From: Candidatus Heimdallarchaeota archaeon
Lineage (GTDB): Archaea > Asgardarchaeota > Heimdallarchaeia > JABLTI01
Direction: 5' to 3'
Length of the DNA: 14,554 nucleotides
NCBI GenBank assembly: GCA_019894765.1
Contig: JAGXNT010000059.1
Coordinates: 1 to 14,554 of the forward strand
Shown: piece by piece, positions 1 to 7,330 of the stretch
How positions within the stretch are numbered: position 1 is the first letter of the stretch
How the letters are laid out: each line of letters begins with the position of its first letter
Program-made: the position numbers and the translations under genes
The notes under the pieces: model-generated
The model's input: only the letters and a program-made list of their open reading frames with translations
Databases searched by the model: none
Told to the model about the DNA's origin: nothing

Positions 1-348
1 AGTATACATTTTCATCGAAACTTTATGTGGTGTAATCATATAAGCAGAATCAACGTTTTTCTCGGAAAAAATTCTGATGGTTCCAGGTTCTTCTTCCATT
101 TGTGCTGCATCAACTATAATTAGAAAATCAGGTTCGAATCGTTTAATGATTGCTGTTACAGCTTCGGGTACTGGACCTGCATTGATTAATTTGATATTCT
201 CTGGAAAGGTCTTCTTTTCCAGTAATTCAATGACTGCACTCCCAACATAATCGTCTGCTCGATCATAATTCCCAATACCCATTATGCATATTTTTTTTGT
301 AGGTTTTATTTTCTTCAGAAGCTTTATGCCTTGTATCTTGTCTGTCAT
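1..348 (-). CDS. HycI-type [NiFe]-hydrogenase maturation endopeptidase (partial, C-terminus cut by window edge)
   Basis: This is the first 116 residues of a hydrogenase maturation protease, the enzyme that clips the C-terminal peptide of the [NiFe]-hydrogenase large subunit after nickel insertion. The opening is a Rossmann-like beta strand with GIGNYDRADDYVG at about 24-36, then NAGPVPE (56-62), IIVDAA (77-82), PGTIRI (88-93) and ITPHKV (105-110). The three nickel-sensing residues of E. coli HycI (Asp16, Asp62, His90) have counterparts in D33, D80 and H108. The ATG at 346-348 follows an AGGT ribosome-binding site about 8 nt upstream. It begins 25 nt after the serS stop, so the two are probably cotranscribed. 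The HycI-like spacing points to the group 3/4 hydrogenase branch of the family, but no hydrogenase gene is in view. The last third of the protein lies beyond base 1. Confidence 0.88.
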   Translation of the reverse strand, partial: MTDKIQGIKLLKKIKPTKKICIMGIGNYDRADDYVGSAVIELLEKKTFPENIKLINAGPVPEAVTAIIKRFEPDFLIIVDAAQMEEEPGTIRIFSEKNVDSAYMITPHKVSMKMYT

Positions 349-373
349 AGCAAATACCTACAATGATCAATTC

Positions 374-1948
374 TTACATAAACGTGGGTCCACTGGGGAG
401 CTCATCGATGTATTTTAGGAATTTCTCAGGCCAGTTTTTCGGATCAACACCTTTCTGAGCAACAAAAGCTGAGATGAATCGTTCAAAGCTTCCACCGCAA
501 CAATTAGACCAAAGTTCTTTTCCTGACTGTGATTTCACAGTGAAACTCTTAGTATATTTGTTTCCTAAAATAGAAACATTCTGAGTTTCGAGCCAGTCAC
601 TTGATTCTCTTGAACCTCTGTATGGTGTATAGATTTCAAAATCTATGGTACCTACCTGATCGAATTTAGGTAAATCTACAGTTTTTCCTTCCACTTGTTC
701 AGCTGCTCCTTCTTGAGAAATCCACCAGGGAGTAACCCAAGCTTCCCGATATTCTAAATCTAAAATATCTCCAATTATCTTCCTAAAGCCCATTCGTAAT
801 TCTTGTGCGACCTTTTTGACTTGGTCAGGAAAACCAATAACTAATGTTTCTATTCTATGAAGTTCATCTACTCTTTCAAATCCGTGAGCAGCTCCACTTT
901 CGTATCTATAAGTCGGACCTGACCAATCATAGACTAGAATTGGAAAACTATCATCTGATATGGTTTTGCCTTGAATGTATGAATAGAATGGTGGGCACTG
1001 AGCGTAGCTTAACCCTCCAATTGGTGGTCGGAGTTTTTCCATGACTTTTTCTGGATCTATATCTAATGTAATCCGATAATAATCAGCAATTTCTTCCCAG
1101 TATTCAGCATCTTGTGTTTTTGGAGTGCAAACAAAATACGGTTCAAATCCTCCTTGATATAAACCAGAAAGGTGTCCGCTTTTCTTCCAAACATCCCAAG
1201 GGACAACCTTTGGGAAAATCATATTCTTGAAACCAAGTGGTTTATACAAAACATCAACCATGATATCTTTTAGTGCTTCAGTTACCGCTGTTATTGCTGG
1301 TCCGAAAATCCATTGATTACGGTAATTAGTTCTTTGGATCCAACCTTCCTTTGTCATTAAATCCGTTGGATTAGTTTTAACTACAGGCGTTTTTTGCTCA
1401 CTTGACCAAATAACAAGATGGTGTTCATCTTTACCTCTTATGAATTCCTCGAGCACCTTATTTCTTACAAGTTTGATGAGTCGATCAATAGCACCTTTTT
1501 CGATGAAGTCGATAGGGATATCCTTATCCAGGGTGACTTTTGCCACTTCATCACTGAATTTTATGGATGAAACAAATGGAAGTGTAAACTCTTTCTCTGG
1601 TTTTCTAGGTATATCAACATCAATTTTGTACGATTTAATCTCTATCCCACTAATGCCTATTTTGAATTCTTTACCCAATTTTCCGCTGAAAAACTTCCTC
1701 ATTCTGAGTAAGGCATGATGAGGTGGGAGAATTTCTCCACTTGAAACTGTAAGAACAAATTCATCTTCTTTGTTTGATGTTGATATAATCTCCCATTTCT
1801 TTACTTGAGAGATTTCTTTGAGATTTGTTTCTTTTATGCCTTTTTCTAGCATTTGTTTTAGCTCTGCTAACCACTCTTCGATTTTCTGTGGAGCACTTTG
1901 AGGTAACTTTCCTCGTAATATAAAGCTAAACTTCAAATTATACTTCAT
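374..1948 (-). CDS. serS: Type 2 (methanogen-type) seryl-tRNA synthetase
   Basis: This enzyme charges tRNA-Ser with serine in the cytosol. The 524-residue protein is the rare zinc-dependent class II form, not the common SerRS. It has a large N-terminal tRNA-binding region (about 1-170) with no long coiled-coil arm, followed by the class II catalytic core. Residues matching the zinc ligands of the Methanosarcina barkeri enzyme (Cys306, Glu355, Cys461) are C318 in AQCPPFY, E367 in LHRIE and C483 in WSNCC. The C318-E367 spacing (49) equals that of M. barkeri, while E367-C483 is ten longer. Motif 2 is around TYRYESGAAHGFER (346-359) and motif 3 around GGSFERF (485-491). The start follows an AGAGGA site (1956-1961) 7 nt upstream. 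The membrane-protein gene lies 62 nt upstream and the hydrogenase maturation gene 25 nt downstream. Confidence 0.93.
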   Translation of the reverse strand: MKYNLKFSFILRGKLPQSAPQKIEEWLAELKQMLEKGIKETNLKEISQVKKWEIISTSNKEDEFVLTVSSGEILPPHHALLRMRKFFSGKLGKEFKIGISGIEIKSYKIDVDIPRKPEKEFTLPFVSSIKFSDEVAKVTLDKDIPIDFIEKGAIDRLIKLVRNKVLEEFIRGKDEHHLVIWSSEQKTPVVKTNPTDLMTKEGWIQRTNYRNQWIFGPAITAVTEALKDIMVDVLYKPLGFKNMIFPKVVPWDVWKKSGHLSGLYQGGFEPYFVCTPKTQDAEYWEEIADYYRITLDIDPEKVMEKLRPPIGGLSYAQCPPFYSYIQGKTISDDSFPILVYDWSGPTYRYESGAAHGFERVDELHRIETLVIGFPDQVKKVAQELRMGFRKIIGDILDLEYREAWVTPWWISQEGAAEQVEGKTVDLPKFDQVGTIDFEIYTPYRGSRESSDWLETQNVSILGNKYTKSFTVKSQSGKELWSNCCGGSFERFISAFVAQKGVDPKNWPEKFLKYIDELPSGPTFM

Positions 1949-2010
1949 GTGTTCATCCTCTGATTCTAAAAGAAAACATGCTAAAGATAAAGTTTTCTAG
2001 GTATTTTAAT

Positions 2011-2973
2011 CTAAGAAATCAAAGCATCAATGATTGGATAGAGTGCATAGAGAAATGCTAGCAGTAAAAATATCAAACTGTAAAATGCTCTTCTCTTTCG
2101 TGATATATCAAAGTAAATAGCATTTTGACGCATTTCCGCTACTTTCTCAAAGGAAAAGGGAACGAATTTGTCATCTTTATCTTTTTCTGGGAAGAAGATA
2201 TTGGTTGTCCTTCCGCTATCTAATTTAACTTTCTCAATGTATTTCTTCTCTTTTCTCTTAGGATCAAAAATAGCTTTCACTTTATCAGAAAAATCCTTGT
2301 AAATTAAAGAAAAGAAGTAGAGTGAACCAATCTTTAAGCCTTCCTTTTTCACATTTAAATCATCAAGTTTTTTCTTCCTGGTTACAAACTTTATTTTTGT
2401 GGATTTTGCAGAAACCATCCATGCTTCCACTGAAATGTTCTCGGATTTCTTAGTTTCAGAAAATGCTTCTGTTAATTCTTCGTAAAACAATCCATCTTCA
2501 TTTATAGGTATTAATTTTTCATAGATGGTATCTTTCTTTTTATCATAAACAGTTAATTCTAGTTCATTATCAATGCAGTCTTCAATAACATATCCGGAAA
2601 CAAACATTCCAATACCAACGACAGAGGCATCACTAGGACTAGTCATTCGGATAGGTATGTTTCTTTGTCCCCCCCAGAAACCAATTATTGAACCTGAAAA
2701 AACTGCTCCTCCTAAAAGAATCATGAGCATAATTGCTATCCAATCAGAAAAATCTCTTGTAGAACTAGTACTTGCATTATCAATAATTTTTGCTAGACCA
2801 ATTGCAAGTGCTGCTGCAACTATTGCAATACTAAACAAAATAACAACAACTTTCCACAAAGGGGGTGGTGGTTTTGCCTTTTTCTCTTCTTTATGCAGTT
2901 TTAATCGAAGTTCGCCAATTTTCCCTTCTTCTACAGCAGAGAAAAGCTCAAATTCATCATCTTTAGGAGGCAT
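2011..2973 (-). CDS. Three-pass membrane protein with an Ig-like region, function unknown
   Basis: I do not recognise a named family. The 320 residues start with a charged cytosolic-looking tail (1-34) and a run of four prolines (35-38). Two membrane segments follow at about 40-64 and 77-102. A soluble region spans about 103-292 and a last membrane segment 294-319 closes the protein. The soluble region begins TSPSDASVVG...VSGYV, a pattern seen at the start of bacterial/archaeal Ig-like beta-sandwiches. After about residue 190 it is rich in Lys and Asp and harder to place. With an even number of passes before it, the soluble region should lie on the same side as the N-terminus, probably the cytosol. 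A strong AGGTAGGTG ribosome-binding site (2981-2989) sits 7 nt before the ATG. The gene precedes serS by 62 nt and may be read with it. Confidence 0.72.
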   Translation of the reverse strand: MPPKDDEFELFSAVEEGKIGELRLKLHKEEKKAKPPPPLWKVVVILFSIAIVAAALAIGLAKIIDNASTSSTRDFSDWIAIMLMILLGGAVFSGSIIGFWGGQRNIPIRMTSPSDASVVGIGMFVSGYVIEDCIDNELELTVYDKKKDTIYEKLIPINEDGLFYEELTEAFSETKKSENISVEAWMVSAKSTKIKFVTRKKKLDDLNVKKEGLKIGSLYFFSLIYKDFSDKVKAIFDPKRKEKKYIEKVKLDSGRTTNIFFPEKDKDDKFVPFSFEKVAEMRQNAIYFDISRKRRAFYSLIFLLLAFLYALYPIIDALIS

Positions 2974-3068
2974 AGAATAACACCTACCTTATATTGAAAA
3001 TAGCTCATTTTTTACCTTTTCTTAAATTCGGATAATAGCTTTTTGATGGAAAAAAATAACAAAAATAG

Positions 3069-3392
3069 CTATTTGCAATCATCCTTCATTTCTTTACAAA
3101 TCAATCTATGAGCAATTCTTGAGAGTTCCACTGCTGATTTGTGTTCTTCGAGTTTTATGAAGATAACAGCTAGCTTGTTCCAAGTCCTGGCATTTTCAGG
3201 GTCAAAAGATAATAACTTCAAATAACAACTTAAGGCTCTAAGATAATTTCCTTCCCTAAAATGAGCATCAGCGAGTTTCTTAATTAACGAACTATTGTCA
3301 CCATTTTCTACAAGTCTCTTTTCTAATTCCTCTATTTGGGAGGTTTGCTTGTATTCTTGATAAAGATCCGCTTTACTGCTGTTAACATTCAT
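3069..3392 (-). CDS. Small tetratricopeptide-repeat protein
   Basis: This 107-residue protein is mostly two TPR units, at about 34-67 and 68-101. Each shows the alternating small/large pattern of the repeat (LADAHFREGNYLRALSCY in the first, LAVIFIKLEEHKSAVELS in the second). A polar lead of about 30 residues, probably helical, precedes them. TPR units form a helical groove for protein-protein contacts, so this is probably an adaptor; nothing in it suggests an enzyme. It starts 24 nt after the methyltransferase stop, and its likely ribosome-binding site (AGAGGAG) lies in that gap. The two genes are therefore almost certainly one operon, and the methyltransferase is the first candidate partner. 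No signal peptide or membrane segment is visible. Confidence 0.78.
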   Translation of the reverse strand: MNVNSSKADLYQEYKQTSQIEELEKRLVENGDNSSLIKKLADAHFREGNYLRALSCYLKLLSFDPENARTWNKLAVIFIKLEEHKSAVELSRIAHRLICKEMKDDCK

Positions 3393-3416
3393 TTGTTTTC
3401 GATTCTCCTCTTACCT

Positions 3417-4082
3417 TCAAATATTGATTTCACAATAGATATGAGACAATACTTTCTGGAAGATTGTTGCACCATTATTCATAAGAAACTGTAACAACTC
3501 ATCCAACTTTAACCAGCCAGCTCCTTCTCGCTGCTCATTTAATCCATCGTTATCAATTATCCTTCTACCAATAAATTCAGAAATTTGTTTAAAAGGACCC
3601 TCTTCTTTTTCATAGCAAGCAGAAATGATGACTTTTTTTCGCGCACACTTGATAGCATTCTCTAGTAGTTTTTGATGATTAGGACTGACATGATGCAAAA
3701 CATCTGATAACACAACGGTATCTGACTTTACATCTGATAGATCTTCTAAAATATCTCGTTTGTAGAATGTACCTCTGCCTTTCTTATCCGCAAAGATAAG
3801 AAAATCTGTGTTTAAATCAACTCCAGTATACCGAATGTCTTTGGGTAAAAATGTCTGTAAACTAGCAGTTCCACACCCTAGATCTAACACCGAATCACCG
3901 ACAACATTTCTTGCTATTGTTTTGGGGATTAAACAACTCGGATCATTTAACCAAATAGCGAAATCATAGATTCGTGGGTGTTGATACATAATTCCGAAAT
4001 TCAATCGTTCTTTGAGTTTTTTTCGTTGTGGTTTTTGGTATTGGATTTGTGATATAGGATAACTCATACTCACTTCTTTCAT
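3417..4082 (-). CDS. Class I SAM-dependent methyltransferase, substrate unknown
   Basis: The 221-residue protein carries a Rossmann-type SAM-binding fold. Motif I is VLDLGCGTASL at about 65-75, the acidic end of strand 2 is in YTGVDLN, a motif II-like acidic segment is in KRDILED, and the post-motif loop reads VVLSDVLHHVS. The double histidine and overall layout resemble the Methyltransf_11/23 group that acts on lipids, quinones or small molecules, but the substrate cannot be read from the sequence. The first 60 residues are basic and contain YQHPRIYDFAIWLNDP, possibly an N-terminal lid. I chose the ATG at 4080-4082 because AGGT lies about 8 nt upstream; ATG codon 6 is an alternative. It is divergent from the UDP-glucose dehydrogenase gene and is followed by the TPR gene. 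Confidence 0.85.
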   Translation of the reverse strand: MKEVSMSYPISQIQYQKPQRKKLKERLNFGIMYQHPRIYDFAIWLNDPSCLIPKTIARNVVGDSVLDLGCGTASLQTFLPKDIRYTGVDLNTDFLIFADKKGRGTFYKRDILEDLSDVKSDTVVLSDVLHHVSPNHQKLLENAIKCARKKVIISACYEKEEGPFKQISEFIGRRIIDNDGLNEQREGAGWLKLDELLQFLMNNGATIFQKVLSHIYCEINI

Positions 4083-4153
4083 TTCTTATTACCTGTCATT
4101 TGAGAACTTGCAAAATCCAACAATAGTTCTTAATTATCCCCCCAAAGCTTTTG

Positions 4154-4161
4154 TTTAAATA
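4154..4161. promoter_or_regulatory. Candidate shared TATA box of the divergent methyltransferase/ugd promoters
   Basis: TTTAAATA here reads as a TATA-like box on both strands (TATTTAAA on the minus). It lies in the 159-base gap between the methyltransferase and the favoured ugd start. A start about 25 bases downstream would give a plus-strand leader of about 58 nt to the ATG at 4242 and a minus-strand leader of about 45 nt. It is inferred from pattern and position only. Confidence 0.4.
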
Positions 4162-4226
4162 GATACAAACATAATTAGAAACCTCTAAGAAAATCAGATT
4201 TTTAGCTATTTAAAATGAAAATTTCT

Positions 4227-4232
4227 GGAGAG
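4227..4232 (+). promoter_or_regulatory. Ribosome-binding site deciding the ugd start
   Basis: GGAGAG lies 9 nt before the ATG at 4242. The earlier in-frame ATG at 4215 has no comparable purine-rich site upstream. Dehydrogenases of this family begin only a few residues before the GxGxxG strand, which also favours 4242. Confidence 0.6.
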
Positions 4233-4241
4233 ATAATTGCA

Positions 4242-5651
4242 ATGAACTCTGAAATAAAAATCACCATAACTGGTACAGGTTTTGTTGGACTTGTAACAGG
4301 AGCAGTATTTGCTGATAAAGGATTTAATGTAGTTGCTCTAGACATTGATCAACAAAAAGTTGATACCGTAAACAGAGGTGAAACGTTCTTTTTTGAACCT
4401 AATCTCCCACCCTTGGTTCAAAGAGTTATACTCGAGAATAAAACACTAACAGCTTGTACAAATATTATTGGTTCTATCAGAAACAGCGATGTTACATTTA
4501 TCTGTGTTGGCACTCCCTCTCGAGAGGATGGAAGTTGTGATCTCCAATACATTGAGCAAAGTGCGAGAGATATTGGTCAGGCAATTAAGGAGAAAAATGG
4601 GTATCATTTAGTAATAGCAAAATCTACAATTGTTCCTGGAACGACTCGTAACCTCATCAAACAAGCTATTGAGGAGGAATCCGGAAAGAAAGCCGGCGAG
4701 GGTTTTGGTTTGTGCATGAATCCAGAGTTTTTACGTGAGGGACAAAGTGTTCATGATGCCGTTTATCCTGATCGCATTATAATTGGTGAATATGATAAGA
4801 AGTCAGGGGAAATGCTAGAAGGAATGTTCAGAGTTCTATATAATGAAAAAGAAGATGCTTATACAAGAAATTGGGAAGGAATTTACAAGAAAAAAGTGAC
4901 TTGTCCTGTAATTCTCCGATTTACATTGGAAACAGCGGAATGCATCAAGTATGCTAATAATTCTTTTTTGGCTACAAAAATTTCGTTCATCAATGAATTT
5001 GCGAATATTTGTGAACGTCTTGAGGGTGTAGATATCAATAATGTAGCAAAAGGGATAGGTCTTGATTTTAGGATTAATTCTCAATTCTTACGAGCTGGTG
5101 CTGGATTTGGGGGTTCTTGTTTTCCAAAGGATGTTAAGGCGATCATGAAATTCGCGAAAGACCTCGAATATGAATCTAAGATTTTGAAGAGTGTTCTTGA
5201 TGTAAACGATCATCAAGCGAAACGAATGGTGGAGCTCACTGAAGAGAAATTAGGGAATCTATCTGACAAGAAAGTATGTATTTTGGGTTTGTCCTTTAAA
5301 CCAGAAACAGATGATATGCGTAGTGCTCCCTCAATCAAGATAATTGATCATCTCCTTTCCATAGGTGCAACAGTTATTGCTTGGGATCCTAAAGCATTAG
5401 ATGAAGCAAAGAAGGACCACTGGATAGGAGACAAAATAACCTATGCTGAATCCATTCAAGCAGCGCTGAAAGATGCGGATGCTTGCTTATTAGTCACGGA
5501 ATGGGATGAATTCCGAAAATTAGAACCTAGTGATTTCAAATCGATGAAAAATCCAATTCTAATTGATGGCAGAAGAATTTATGAACCGAAAAAATTCTTG
5601 AAAGAAGGAATCAATTATTCGGGCATAGGAATAGGATTAAAAAGTACTTAA
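4242..5651 (+). CDS. UDP-glucose 6-dehydrogenase family protein
   Basis: This NAD-dependent four-electron dehydrogenase converts UDP-glucose, or a related UDP-sugar, to the uronic acid for surface glycans and protein glycosylation. From the 4242 start it is 469 residues. The Rossmann motif GTGFVG is at 11-16, the FLATKISFINEF helix holds the conserved Lys, and the catalytic cysteine is C293 in GAGFGGSCFPKD. The C-terminal UDP-binding domain includes LGLSFKPETDDMR and ends in DGRRIYEPKKF, close to the DGRNIYDP signature of UDP-glucose dehydrogenases. Against my recollection of the family there are about 20 extra residues around NEKEDAYTRNWEGIYKKK, between the central and catalytic helices. The ATG at 4215 would add nine residues. 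mch follows after 27 nt. A UDP-N-acetylmannosamine or GDP-mannose dehydrogenase role cannot be fully excluded. Confidence 0.9.
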   Translation: MNSEIKITITGTGFVGLVTGAVFADKGFNVVALDIDQQKVDTVNRGETFFFEPNLPPLVQRVILENKTLTACTNIIGSIRNSDVTFICVGTPSREDGSCDLQYIEQSARDIGQAIKEKNGYHLVIAKSTIVPGTTRNLIKQAIEEESGKKAGEGFGLCMNPEFLREGQSVHDAVYPDRIIIGEYDKKSGEMLEGMFRVLYNEKEDAYTRNWEGIYKKKVTCPVILRFTLETAECIKYANNSFLATKISFINEFANICERLEGVDINNVAKGIGLDFRINSQFLRAGAGFGGSCFPKDVKAIMKFAKDLEYESKILKSVLDVNDHQAKRMVELTEEKLGNLSDKKVCILGLSFKPETDDMRSAPSIKIIDHLLSIGATVIAWDPKALDEAKKDHWIGDKITYAESIQAALKDADACLLVTEWDEFRKLEPSDFKSMKNPILIDGRRIYEPKKFLKEGINYSGIGIGLKST

Positions 5652-5678
5652 GATTTGAAATAAGTAGGTAGAGCAACC

Positions 5679-6623
5679 ATGACCATTTCTCTTACAAAAG
5701 AAGTTATACCATTAGTTGAAAAAATGATTAAATATGCTGAAAAACTCAAGGTCCAAGTTAAGAAAGTGGACGAAGCAACTATCATTGATTGTGGTATTAA
5801 CGTTGAGGGGAGCTTCACAGCAGGATTACTTTTCACGAAAATAAGTTTAGGTGGTTTAGCAAAAGTTCAACTAAATCTTCCAACAACAGAAGACAATTCA
5901 TTGTTAACAGTACAAGTGGCTACATCCTACCCCGTGTTATCAACTTTAGGTTGTCAAGCTGCAAGTTGGAATATTAGTAAAGGAGATTTCTTTGGAATGG
6001 TTTGTGGACCTGGACGTGCTTTAGCTCAAAAACCATCAAAGATCTACAAGCTCCTAGATTACAAAGATGAGAATGAGAAGGCTATCCTATGTATTGAATC
6101 TGATCAAATACCGGATGAAACAATAATCCAGTATCTAGCAGAAAAGTGTCATGTTGAGAAAAAGAATTTGTACATTTTAATGATACGAACAGCTTGCCTT
6201 GTTGAATATGTCCAAATGGCTGCCAGAGCAATTGAGCTTGGAGTATTCAAACTTGTTGAGCAAATGGGGTATCCTAAAGAACGAATTTTACATGCAGTAG
6301 GAACAGGAATTATTCCTCCTATGTCTCAGGATGCAGAAGTCTCAAATGATCGAGTGAACAATGCTCTCATTTATGGAACTAAATTATACTTAATAGTTGA
6401 ATCCGCGCAAGATGATAATCTTCCAGAATTAATAAAGAAAATTCCATCAAAATCTTCTCCTTCATTTGGTAAGAAATTCTTGGAAGTATTTCATGAAGCA
6501 GGAAAGGATTTCGCAAAATTTGATTTAACACTCCTAGCTCCAACTGAGATAATTATTAATGATATACGAACTGGAAAGATCTATCGAGAAGGAACAATCA
6601 ATAAAGAATTACTCATGGATTAA
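5679..6623 (+). CDS. mch: Methenyltetrahydromethanopterin cyclohydrolase
   Basis: Mch interconverts N5,N10-methenyl-H4MPT and N5-formyl-H4MPT in the cytosol. It is a step of the archaeal methyl branch of the Wood-Ljungdahl pathway and of C1 oxidation and reduction. At 314 residues it has the family's length. Visible signatures are the early GxNVxGSFTAGLLF region, SYPVLSTLGCQAASW, CGPGRAL near 110, and VQMAARAIELGVFKL. R183 and E186 in the last of these fall at exactly the numbers of the active-site Arg183 and Glu186 described for the Archaeoglobus fulgidus enzyme. The later GTGIIPPMSQDA segment matches the usual API-P-loop, and LIYG near 230 is kept. Differences from my recollection of the family are NDRVNNALIYG where TNDAILYG is typical, and CGPGRAL for GSGPARAL. 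It sits 27 nt behind ugd, presumably in one transcript. Confidence 0.9.
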   Translation: MTISLTKEVIPLVEKMIKYAEKLKVQVKKVDEATIIDCGINVEGSFTAGLLFTKISLGGLAKVQLNLPTTEDNSLLTVQVATSYPVLSTLGCQAASWNISKGDFFGMVCGPGRALAQKPSKIYKLLDYKDENEKAILCIESDQIPDETIIQYLAEKCHVEKKNLYILMIRTACLVEYVQMAARAIELGVFKLVEQMGYPKERILHAVGTGIIPPMSQDAEVSNDRVNNALIYGTKLYLIVESAQDDNLPELIKKIPSKSSPSFGKKFLEVFHEAGKDFAKFDLTLLAPTEIIINDIRTGKIYREGTINKELLMD

Positions 6624-6650
6624 AGAATTGTTTTTCAAAGAACTATTCTT
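6623..6650. terminator. Near-palindromic bidirectional terminator between convergent genes
   Basis: AAGAATTGTT (6623-6632) pairs with AACTATTCTT (6641-6650) with one mismatch, and the symmetry continues almost to the centre (TTT against AAG). The element covers the end of the mch stop codon and the stop of the convergent PH-like gene. TTTTT at 6631-6635 gives a short T-run for the plus-strand transcript. An AT-rich hairpin is weak on its own, but the position and symmetry fit a terminator serving both genes. Confidence 0.55.
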
Positions 6651-7146
6651 CATCAGATTCATCGACTTCAGTTGTAGTGGTTCGAGAATCCATTATTTTC
6701 TCTGCTGTTTCTAAACCGTGAGTCAATGAGTAACTTGACATGTCAAATTGCTTGAGTCCATCATGAGTTAAAATTAGTAATGACTTAATCTTTCTTAGTG
6801 TGCTTTCATCGTCCTTCGTATCAGTATCATTTTCTCGTCCAACAGATATTACTTCCGCCCAATTTATCCTTCTCCAAACAAATCGATCTCTATAACAAAT
6901 CTCTTCCTCATCAATGTAGAGTTTTATAGTGGCTATTCTTAGGATTCGAAAGAGAGAGAAGAATATGAAAAGTGCTCCAACGAATAAAGCAGCAAATCTG
7001 GCCATAGTAATCTCGATTTCAATAATCAATGCTCCAACACAAGTAATAATACCAAAAACAAGTCCAATAATAGCAATAAATGACTTTAGCATTCTTTCTT
7101 TGAAATAGGGAGAATAATCAAAAGATTCGGGTCCATTATTAGCCAT
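6643..7146 (-). CDS. Two-TM protein with a bacterial PH-like domain
   Basis: The 167-residue protein has an N-terminal soluble stretch, two membrane segments at about 22-42 and 49-67 forming a hairpin, then a cytosolic domain at about 73-150. That domain has a short beta-rich pattern (IKLYIDEEEICYRD, WRRINWAEVISVGRE, KSLLILTHDGLKQFDM) and a closing helix. This resembles small archaeal and bacterial PH-like (bPH/YdbT-type) domains behind a membrane hairpin; their roles are mostly undefined. The tail is acidic (EVDESDEE). The ATG at 7144-7146 was chosen because AGGAG (7155-7159) sits 8 nt upstream; an earlier in-frame ATG at 7171-7173 would place that site inside the gene. It is convergent with mch and divergent from the GH57 gene. 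Confidence 0.7.
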   Translation of the reverse strand: MANNGPESFDYSPYFKERMLKSFIAIIGLVFGIITCVGALIIEIEITMARFAALFVGALFIFFSLFRILRIATIKLYIDEEEICYRDRFVWRRINWAEVISVGRENDTDTKDDESTLRKIKSLLILTHDGLKQFDMSSYSLTHGLETAEKIMDSRTTTTEVDESDEE

Positions 7147-7280
7147 ATTTAGTTCTCCTGTTAAGTATAACATTGGTCGAGGTAAAGTAATTTGTTACGT
7201 TTAACTGTAAAAATATTTCGGAAATAGTCATTATTCGATGAGAATATTTATTTCAATGTAGTAAACAACATAATACCGTA

Positions 7281-7288
7281 TTAAATAT
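7281..7288 (+). promoter_or_regulatory. Candidate TATA box of the GH57 gene
   Basis: TTAAATAT lies 50 nt before the ATG at 7331. A start about 25 bases downstream would leave a leader of about 20 nt, just enough to include the AGGAG ribosome-binding site at 7317-7321 (9 nt before the ATG). The rest of the gap back to 7147 is AT-rich and shows nothing else I can name. Confidence 0.4.
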
Positions 7289-7330
7289 GTCCTTCAATAA
7301 AAGATGACAAACTATTAGGAGAAAAATTAT

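Noticed and set aside
1440..1718. 92-residue open frame on the plus strand inside serS
   Set aside because: It lies wholly opposite a clear synthetase gene, has no recognisable motif, and mirrors the coding bias of serS.
2573..2980. 135-residue open frame on the plus strand opposite the membrane-protein gene
   Set aside because: The opposite-strand frame has a strong ribosome-binding site and coherent membrane segments; this one does not.
4138..4143. Run of six C near the divergent promoters
   Set aside because: It is unusual in AT-rich DNA but too short and isolated to support a function.
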